Source: Thalassotalea ponticola (GTDB taxonomy: Bacteria > Pseudomonadota > Gammaproteobacteria > Enterobacterales > Alteromonadaceae). From it: DNA of 64,000 bases. Location: contig NZ_CP166871.1 of NCBI RefSeq assembly GCF_041379045.1, positions 496,001 to 560,000 of the forward strand. The letters run 5' to 3'. A model generated the notes under the pieces. That model saw nothing but the letters and a program-made list of their open reading frames with translations. It was not told where the DNA came from and did not search any database. The translations under genes and the position numbers were made by a program. Of the stretch, positions 57,597 through 64,000 are shown piece after piece (position 1 is the first letter of the stretch; each line of letters begins with the position of its first letter).

Positions 57597-58619
57597 TTGT
57601 CTTTATCATGCCGTACTGAGGCTCTCTGCAATTGGTTAGAGCAACAGTTTTCAACCGATTTTATTCATTTAACTGCACTTAAAGGCGACGCTGGTTTTCG
57701 TCGTTACTTTCGCTTTGTTCATCAAAACCAGTCGTATATTGCCGTAGACTCACCAGCCGACAAGTGCAACAACGCCAGCTTTATCAGTATTGCCAAAACG
57801 CTAAAAGCACACGCAGTCAAAGTGCCAGAGATATACGCTTGTGATCAGCGCAATGGATTTTTTTGCATTGAAGATTTCGGCAATTGCTTACTCAGTGACA
57901 AGCTCAGTGAACACACCATGCTTGGTTACTATCAACAAGCATTGGTTGAACTCGACAAAATACAAACCGTACAGGCGGTTGACGGCTACTCATTAACATC
58001 CTACGACGGACCGTTTTTACAACAAGAAATGGCCATATTTAGTCAATGGCTAGTGGCTGAGTACCTCAATATATCGCTATCACAGCAGCAACAAAGACAA
58101 TTACAACACTGCTTTGATATATTGGAAAGCAGTGCCTTGGCGCAACCTCAGTGTTTTGTGCATCGCGATTTTCACAGCCGTAATTTGATGCTGACTAACG
58201 ATAATCAACTGGCTGTGATTGACTTTCAAGATGCGGTAATAGGGCCAGTCACCTATGATTTGGTATCCTTGCTACGAGATTGCTACGTTCGTTGGCCCGA
58301 TGCCTTGGTCTGCCCGCTTTTCGCCCAATATTATCAAAAGTTTTGTAGAACAGCCGGTCAACAGTTTGCAGAGCAGATAAGCTACGATCAGTTTTATCAA
58401 TGGTTTGAGTTAATGGGCTTACAGCGTCATATTAAGGCCAGTGGTATTTTTGCCAGACTGTATTTGCGTGATAACAAACCGGGCTACTTGGCCGATATAC
58501 CGCTGACTTTATCTTACATCGTCGATGTTTGTGGGCGCTATCCACAATTACAATTTCTCGGTGACTTGGTTGCCAACATCGTGTTGCCGGCAATAAAAGA
58601 CAAAGGGGCGGACGCATGA
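57597..58619 (+). CDS. amgK: Anomeric MurNAc/GlcNAc kinase AmgK-type phosphotransferase
   Basis: AmgK phosphorylates MurNAc at C1 in the recycling route that bypasses de novo UDP-MurNAc synthesis. The 340-residue aminoglycoside-phosphotransferase fold shows the catalytic loop FVHRDFHSRNLML and the metal motif VIDFQDAVIGP. The start appears to be a TTG at 57597 with TTAGGG upstream. It overlaps murU by 4 bases (ATGA), and that pairing supports the AmgK call. It is divergent from lptD, as in Pseudomonas. Confidence 0.92.
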   Translation: MSLSCRTEALCNWLEQQFSTDFIHLTALKGDAGFRRYFRFVHQNQSYIAVDSPADKCNNASFISIAKTLKAHAVKVPEIYACDQRNGFFCIEDFGNCLLSDKLSEHTMLGYYQQALVELDKIQTVQAVDGYSLTSYDGPFLQQEMAIFSQWLVAEYLNISLSQQQQRQLQHCFDILESSALAQPQCFVHRDFHSRNLMLTNDNQLAVIDFQDAVIGPVTYDLVSLLRDCYVRWPDALVCPLFAQYYQKFCRTAGQQFAEQISYDQFYQWFELMGLQRHIKASGIFARLYLRDNKPGYLADIPLTLSYIVDVCGRYPQLQFLGDLVANIVLPAIKDKGADA

Positions 58620-59299
58620 AGGTTATGATATTGGCTGCAGGGCGCGGTGAACGCATGCGCCCATTGACCGACCACACGCCCAAGCCTTTGTTAAAGGTGT
58701 GCGATAAGCCGTTAATTGAACATCACATCACCCGTCTTAAAGCCGCTGGGTTTGATCAGTTTGTCATAAACTTAGCGTATCTCGGTGAGCAGATTGAAGG
58801 GTATTTCGGCAATGGCCAAAACTGGGGCGTAGACATTGCGTACTCGTGGGAGTTAGAAGGGGCTTTAGAGACGGCTGGTGGTATTGCTAATGCGCTGAAC
58901 CTGCTGGGGAACGAGCCATTTCTTGTGGTTAATGGCGACGTCTACTGTGATATTGATTACCGTCAATTGTGTTTGCCGAAACACAGCTTGGCGCATTTGA
59001 TTATGGTCTCTAATCCAGACCACCATCCGGCAGGTGACTTTAGCCTAGTGCAAGGTAAATTGCGCAGTGAGGGCAACGAAAATCGCTTAACATACTCGGG
59101 CATCGGCATCTTCAGACCGGCATTGTTTACCGGCCTCGCCGAGAAAAAACAGGCACTTGGTCCGATATTGCGCCAAGCGATGCTGTCGCAGGCGATTAGC
59201 GCTGAACACTACCAAGGACTGTGGAGTGATGTTGGCACACCATATCGCTTACAACAACTTGAACAACAGTTGCAGCGCGATAATGCTATTGTCGATTGA
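58616..59299 (+). CDS. murU: MurNAc-1-phosphate uridylyltransferase MurU
   Basis: MurU converts MurNAc-1-phosphate and UTP to UDP-MurNAc, the step after AmgK. The nucleotidyltransferase signature MILAAGRGERMRPLTDHTPKPLL opens the protein (residues 4-26), followed by FLVVNGDVYCDIDY with the metal-binding Asp and the late GLWSDVGTPYRL. The length is 227 residues. With AmpD nearby it completes two steps of wall recycling visible in this window. Confidence 0.94.
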   Translation: MKVMILAAGRGERMRPLTDHTPKPLLKVCDKPLIEHHITRLKAAGFDQFVINLAYLGEQIEGYFGNGQNWGVDIAYSWELEGALETAGGIANALNLLGNEPFLVVNGDVYCDIDYRQLCLPKHSLAHLIMVSNPDHHPAGDFSLVQGKLRSEGNENRLTYSGIGIFRPALFTGLAEKKQALGPILRQAMLSQAISAEHYQGLWSDVGTPYRLQQLEQQLQRDNAIVD

Positions 59300-59411
59300 A
59301 CTACACTAGCAGCGACGGTTAATAACAGCCGATCATAGCTCAACATTGCCAATGTGGTGTTGGCGTCGGTGAACAGAATACATAGATTGGATAGGAAACA
59401 GGCAGGCAGTT

Positions 59412-60206
59412 ATGCGTATTTGGGGCAAAGTCATCGGTTTTTTACTCGGCTTCATGGCGGGACGAGTTATAGGCGCACTGATAGGTTTGTGGTTAGGTCA
59501 CAAAATCGATAAAGGCGTAAACTTCGATTTTGAGGCACTGAGTAATAAAAATGAGCAACAACGCCAGCATATTTTCTTTGACGCCACATATTCGATTATG
59601 GGCCACATCGCCAAAGCCAGTGGGCGAGTCAGTGAAGAGGAAATAGCCTTTGCCAATGCGTCAATGCAACGCTGGGGATTGAACGATGAGGCAAAGCGCC
59701 GAGCCCAGAGCGCGTTTGCTGAAGGTAAACAAGCCGACTTTGATGTGGAAGCCAAAGTAAGACAGTTAAGAGTGGCCTCGTTTGGTCGCCATGACCTACT
59801 GCAAATGTTCGTTGAAATTCAAATTCAAGCGGCCTTCGCCGATGGCGATTTACACCCTCAAGAGCGGGCAATATTGCACCGTGTAGCTAAGGGATTGGGT
59901 ATCTCCAGTCGCGAACTCGACCAATTACTGGACCGCATTATCGCAGGTGAACAATTTCATCAGCAACAGTCTCCTGCGCAACAAAAACAACAGCTTAGTA
60001 ATGCTTATCGATTGCTTGGGGTGAGCGAGCAAAGTGATATGCGCGAAGTAAAAAAAGCCTACCGAAAATTAATGTCGCAACACCATCCCGACAAACTCGT
60101 AGCCAAAGGTTTACCACCTGAGTTGATGCAGGATGCAAAACAAAAGGCGCAAGACATTCAAGCTGCGTATGAACTAATCGCTAAACGGCGGGCGGCTAAT
60201 GGATAA
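59412..60206 (+). CDS. djlA: Membrane-anchored co-chaperone DjlA
   Basis: DjlA is a type III inner-membrane DnaJ protein that stimulates DnaK. The 264 residues show an N-terminal glycine-containing membrane helix (about 5-30: GKVIGFLLGFMAGRVIGAL), a TerB-like central domain (about 60-175), a Gln-rich linker and a C-terminal J domain with the HPD motif in SQHHPDKLVAKG. The family's GxxxG-type dimerising helix is recognisable. It is convergent with rluA. Confidence 0.95.
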   Translation: MRIWGKVIGFLLGFMAGRVIGALIGLWLGHKIDKGVNFDFEALSNKNEQQRQHIFFDATYSIMGHIAKASGRVSEEEIAFANASMQRWGLNDEAKRRAQSAFAEGKQADFDVEAKVRQLRVASFGRHDLLQMFVEIQIQAAFADGDLHPQERAILHRVAKGLGISSRELDQLLDRIIAGEQFHQQQSPAQQKQQLSNAYRLLGVSEQSDMREVKKAYRKLMSQHHPDKLVAKGLPPELMQDAKQKAQDIQAAYELIAKRRAANG

Positions 60207-60245
60207 CGACGCGACGCATTGATAACTCTGTCGCCTGACACGGCA

Positions 60246-60290
60246 CAACAATAAATAAGGGCTCAAAAACAGAGCCCTTATTTATTGTTG
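60246..60290. terminator. Bidirectional terminator between djlA and rluA
   Basis: A perfect 19-bp stem (arms 60246-60264 and 60272-60290) with loop AAAAACA, containing GGGCTC / GAGCCC and AT-rich flanks. It is shared by the two convergent genes. Confidence 0.93.
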
Positions 60291-60301
60291 TAAGGTTTGC
60301 G

Positions 60302-60970
60302 TTAATCAAATGGGCACGGTGCAATAAACTCGATTCTTTGTCCCGTGCTCGGGTGAGATAGCGCATAAAACTGCGAGTGCAGTTGAAGGCGCTTACTCAT
60401 CGCTAAGGCTTTAGGGTGGGCATATAATCTGTCGCCAAGAATCGGATGGCCAAGACTGAGCATATGCACCCTGAGTTGATGTGAGCGGCCGGTGATCGGT
60501 TTGAGTTCGAGTAAGCTGGTGCAGGCATCGCTCGACAGCAGCCGATAATGGGTGATTGCTTTTTTACCTCGCTGATGACAGACCATTTGCTTAGGGCGGT
60601 TGGGCCAGTCGCAAATCAGCGGTAAATCAATCTCGCCGTGTGTCTGCTGCAGATGACCAAACACACGTGCTATGTAGAGCTTTTCGGTTTGGCGCTGTTC
60701 AAACTGGCGCGAAATAGCCACGTGACTGGCTTTGTTTAACGCCATAATGATAATGCCAGAGGTTGCCATATCAAGCCGATGGACAATGGTCGCATTGGGT
60801 AATACTCGCTGCACGCGATGTTGCAAACAATCTTGATGTTCAGTTAATCGCCCAGGCACGGTTAGTAAACCACTGGGCTTATTTAATACGATGATATCGT
60901 CATCGCGATAAATCACCTCGAGATAAGGACTCATCGGTGGGGCGTAGACAAACTCTGGATTAGCACTCAT
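60302..60970 (-). CDS. rluA: Dual-specificity rRNA/tRNA pseudouridine synthase RluA
   Basis: RluA makes pseudouridine at 23S rRNA 746 and tRNA position 32. The catalytic motif IVHRLDMATSGIIIMA contains the active Asp, preceded by DDIIVLNKPSGLLTVPG and followed by GRSHQLRVHMLSLGHPILGD. The 222 residues match E. coli RluA (219) rather than the longer RluC/RluD, and no S4 domain is present. Its position between djlA and rapA repeats the E. coli order. Confidence 0.93.
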   Translation of the reverse strand: MSANPEFVYAPPMSPYLEVIYRDDDIIVLNKPSGLLTVPGRLTEHQDCLQHRVQRVLPNATIVHRLDMATSGIIIMALNKASHVAISRQFEQRQTEKLYIARVFGHLQQTHGEIDLPLICDWPNRPKQMVCHQRGKKAITHYRLLSSDACTSLLELKPITGRSHQLRVHMLSLGHPILGDRLYAHPKALAMSKRLQLHSQFYALSHPSTGQRIEFIAPCPFD

Positions 60971-61027
60971 GTTATCGATACAGCGTCAAAGGTTACGTCG
61001 ATATGACTCGGATTTAACTGTGGTTGC

Positions 61028-63916
61028 CTATTGGCTAACCACAATCAAACGGATGGCTTCAAAATTCAACTGAGCGTGGTCAATAACGTGATCCAATTGC
61101 TGTTGCTGAAGTTCGATAAAATCTAACTCTGACTGGCGCACGTTAGGGTTGACCGCGGCTAGCGCCTGTAAGCGTTCTAGTTCATCGCGCAGCGAGTTGT
61201 GCATTTTAGCTTTAGCTTCTTCAATTAACGACCTTACCTTGATTTGAGTGTGTTGTTCGGCTTTGTCGACAAGCATCGGTATTTGCCCTTTGAGAGCCTT
61301 AACCAGTTGCAATCCAACTTGCTTTTTCACCGGTGATAATTGGCCGTCGAACGCCGATTCACTTACTTTGCTGGCCAGATCGTTGCCTTGCTTGTCAAGC
61401 AACACGCGCACCGGCGTGGTTGGTAAATAACGACCAACTTGTAGCTGTGCTGGCGCCATAGCCGACAGGGTGTAGATACATTCAACAAAAAATGTACCCA
61501 CCGGTAATGCGGGATTTTTCAGTAAAGCAATGCTGGCATTACCAATATCATCACTGAGTATTAAATCCATAGCCCCGGTGACCATGGGGTGATCCCAAGT
61601 TAGCAAGTGGTAGTCTTCATTGCTCAACGCGGTATCGCGGTCAAACGTTACCGTGGTACCGTCTTCTGGTAGCATCGGGAAATTACTCGTTAACATATGC
61701 TCGCTGGGGGTTAATGCAATGGCGTTATCACTGCGATCATCTTGGTTTAGGCCAAACACGTCAAATAGTGAAAACATATAAGCGGGTAAATCGAAGCTTT
61801 GATCTTGTTCGGCGATTTTCGCCACTAACGCATTTGCCGCGCCTTGACCGGAGCTGTTGATTTCTAATAGCTTGTCACGACCTTGTTCCAGTTCGTGCTT
61901 TAATTTTAGATGAAGGTCTTTACTGCCTTTTAACACATTAACCAGAGCCTCATCTTGCCAGATGCCTTGCATCGCAAGCTGGTACACTTGATCACCGAAC
62001 TCTTCGTAAACAGCGCGCGCGGTAACACAGGTGTGTTCAAACGCATCTAAGGCGTTGTGGTACCAATTTAACAACATCGATTGCGGAGATTGATCAAAAT
62101 ACGGCACGTGAATGGAGATGTCATGTTGCTGACCAATGCGATCGAGTCGACCGATGCGCTGCTCAAGTAGATCGGGATTAGTTGGTAAATCAAATAGCAC
62201 CAGTTGATGAGCGAACTGGAAATTGCGACCTTCCGAGCCAATCTCCGAACACAACAACACTTGTGCGGCCTCCTCTGTTTGGGCAAAGTAAGCAGCTGCT
62301 CTGTCTCGTTCAAAAATGCTCATACCTTCGTGGAAAACCGCGCCTCGTATGCCCTCTCTTACCCGAAGAGCCTGCTCGAGATCTTTTGCTGTTTGCGCAT
62401 GGGCACAAATCACCAGTACCTTTAGCTGTCGGTCACTGTTGAGTAATTCTATCAAGTACTCAACTCGCGGATCAAAGTCGCTCCAATTGTCTTGACGAGG
62501 TTCCAAATGGTAGAGAATTTCAGGGGTAAACAACGAATTTACCGCCGCTGATTCAGTGCGCTGAGAAATCCAATCCGTCATCACCTCATCGTAGGGCTCC
62601 GGTAGTTCGAGCGCTTTGGCGAGTAGCTGACGCTTGGGGAAGCCCTTGATCGTATTACGCGAGTTTCTAAACAAAATACGCCCCGTGCCGTGGCGGTCTA
62701 ACAACATGGCGATTAATGCCTGTTTCGCCTCATTGCGTTGTTCATCGGAGCCGTTTAACTGAGCTAACAGAGTACTAATATCGGTAGGCGCAACGAGTTG
62801 TTGCAACACCTGTGTTTGTTGCTCGCTTAGATGCTGTTCAGCCAATATACTATTGGCAGCCTGAGCGACGTGCTGATACGATTTCTCTTCTTCAAGAAAT
62901 GCCGGATAATCGTAAAAGCGGTTACTATCGAGTAAGCGTAAGCGGGCAAAGTGACTTTCGTGACCTAGCTGATCTGGAGTGGCGGTGAGCAGTAATACAC
63001 CGGGAATGTTTTGCGCCAAAATATCAATACATTGATACTCTAGTGATGGCTCAGTTGCTGACCACTCTAAGTGATGGGCTTCATCAACCACCAACAGATC
63101 CCAGTCTTCGTTCGCGATATTTTCGAATTGCTCGGCGTTGTGAGAAAGAAAATTGAGATTGACTAGCACCAACTGCTCACTGCTGAACGGGTTGTCGCCG
63201 GCTTCGTATTGTTGACAGCGCTCTTCGTCAAAAATACTGAATTTAAGGTTGAAACGGCGCAGCATTTCCACCAACCACTGATGCATTAGCGATTCTGGTA
63301 CGGCAATCAGTACCCGTTGTGCTCGGCCAGATACCAGTTGTTGATGAATAATTAAGCCCGCCTCGATGGTCTTGCCCAAGCCGACTTCATCGGCGAGTAA
63401 TACCCTAGGTGCGTAACGCTTGCCAACCTCTTCGGCAATGTGCAGTTGGTGGGGAATGAGCGATACCCGGCCACCGAGCAAGCCAGTCAGCTCAGATTGC
63501 TGTTGCTGAAATTGATATTGCAATGATGATTTGCGCAGTTGGTACCAGTCGAGGCGATCAAATTGGCCGTTGAGCAGGCGATCATGTGGTTTGTTAAACT
63601 TAATGAAGTGATCGAGCATCATCTCTTTTAATGAGACTACGTCACCGGTGTCGGTACGCTCGCCAATATAGGTGTACAAGTCACCATCAATCTGTACTTG
63701 AGAAACCGTAATACTAAAGTTTTCATGCGATGGGATCACATCGCCAACGGCAAAGGTTACGCGAGTAAGTGGTGCATCTTTGATTGCATACTGTCGTGAT
63801 TCGCCGGTGGCCGTGTAGAGGATGGTGACAAAGCGTCCAGATACATCGACAACGGTACCTAAACCTTGATCAGACTCGCTGTCGCTGATCCAACGCTGAC
63901 CCAAAGAAAACGTCAT
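61028..63916 (-). CDS. rapA: RNA polymerase-associated SWI2/SNF2 ATPase RapA
   Basis: RapA (HepA) binds RNA polymerase and promotes its recycling. The protein has 962 residues from the ATG at 63916 (E. coli: 968), where MTFSLGQRWISDSESDQGLG matches the known N-terminus; an extra nine codons upstream are not conserved. Tudor-like N-terminal domains are followed by the SNF2 core: Walker A VLLADEVGLGKTIEAG, DEAHH, LLTATPDQLG, then LLCSEIGSEGRNFQFA and QRIGRLDRIGQ. The C-terminal RapA domains end in IRLIVV. The start is near the window edge, but the gene is complete. Confidence 0.97.
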   Translation of the reverse strand: MTFSLGQRWISDSESDQGLGTVVDVSGRFVTILYTATGESRQYAIKDAPLTRVTFAVGDVIPSHENFSITVSQVQIDGDLYTYIGERTDTGDVVSLKEMMLDHFIKFNKPHDRLLNGQFDRLDWYQLRKSSLQYQFQQQQSELTGLLGGRVSLIPHQLHIAEEVGKRYAPRVLLADEVGLGKTIEAGLIIHQQLVSGRAQRVLIAVPESLMHQWLVEMLRRFNLKFSIFDEERCQQYEAGDNPFSSEQLVLVNLNFLSHNAEQFENIANEDWDLLVVDEAHHLEWSATEPSLEYQCIDILAQNIPGVLLLTATPDQLGHESHFARLRLLDSNRFYDYPAFLEEEKSYQHVAQAANSILAEQHLSEQQTQVLQQLVAPTDISTLLAQLNGSDEQRNEAKQALIAMLLDRHGTGRILFRNSRNTIKGFPKRQLLAKALELPEPYDEVMTDWISQRTESAAVNSLFTPEILYHLEPRQDNWSDFDPRVEYLIELLNSDRQLKVLVICAHAQTAKDLEQALRVREGIRGAVFHEGMSIFERDRAAAYFAQTEEAAQVLLCSEIGSEGRNFQFAHQLVLFDLPTNPDLLEQRIGRLDRIGQQHDISIHVPYFDQSPQSMLLNWYHNALDAFEHTCVTARAVYEEFGDQVYQLAMQGIWQDEALVNVLKGSKDLHLKLKHELEQGRDKLLEINSSGQGAANALVAKIAEQDQSFDLPAYMFSLFDVFGLNQDDRSDNAIALTPSEHMLTSNFPMLPEDGTTVTFDRDTALSNEDYHLLTWDHPMVTGAMDLILSDDIGNASIALLKNPALPVGTFFVECIYTLSAMAPAQLQVGRYLPTTPVRVLLDKQGNDLASKVSESAFDGQLSPVKKQVGLQLVKALKGQIPMLVDKAEQHTQIKVRSLIEEAKAKMHNSLRDELERLQALAAVNPNVRQSELDFIELQQQQLDHVIDHAQLNFEAIRLIVVSQ

Positions 63917-64000
63917 AATAAAAAGACTCCAAAGTAAGAGCAATGCAAAAAGGGGCGCTATGGTAACGACTCAGAAACAAGTTTTCACCTGTTTATTCAG

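Overview
The window is a chromosomal segment of a gammaproteobacterium. Protein similarity and gene order (secA-mutT; yacG-zapD-coaE-pilDCBA-nadC; ampDE-pdhR-aceEF-lpdA-acnB-yacL; apaH-apaG-rsmA-pdxA-surA-lptD; djlA, rluA, rapA) fit the Alteromonadales, probably a Colwelliaceae-like marine bacterium. That placement is inferred from recall, not from a database search.

Layout. 1-13.2 kb: the 3' part of secA, mutT, a DUF3465 protein, then on the minus strand yacG, zapD, coaE, the type IV pilus genes pilD, pilC, pilB and pilA, nadC and a retropepsin-like protease; ampD starts the plus-strand run. 13.4-25.5 kb: ampE, then the pyruvate dehydrogenase operon (pdhR, aceE, aceF, lpdA) with two near-perfect PdhR operators upstream, then acnB and yacL. 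25.8-31.1 kb: a two-gene RND efflux system and an alpha/beta hydrolase.

31.36-45.0 kb: an AT-rich Tn7-like transposon of about 13.6 kb, whose ends I could place from matching terminal inverted repeats (25 of the first 26 bases identical). It carries tnsA-tnsB-tnsC-tniQ on the minus strand and no CRISPR or cas genes. Cargo left of tniQ is a translationally coupled pair: an unknown protein and a divergent family-B DNA polymerase-like protein. Directly behind it lies a compact array of six perfect helices preceded by a perfect TATAAT box, which looks like a structured RNA gene. Cargo right of tnsA is an IS3-OrfA-like HTH protein, a lipoprotein with a trypsin-like protease domain, a small membrane protein, an AlbA_2 (Schlafen-type) protein followed by an integron attC-like sequence, and a CsrA paralogue. 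The right end lies just upstream of the NtrC site and sigma-54 promoter of glnK-amtB. The polymerase, its partner and the hairpin array are the best candidate here for an undescribed system.

45.2-64 kb: glnK-amtB (ammonium sensing and uptake), a small lipoprotein and a thioredoxin-like protein, mdh divergent from argR, a DyP peroxidase, the minus-strand run lptD-surA-pdxA-rsmA-apaG-apaH, divergent from it amgK-murU (peptidoglycan sugar recycling) and djlA, then rluA and rapA on the minus strand up to the window edge. Many gene ends carry strong intrinsic terminators.
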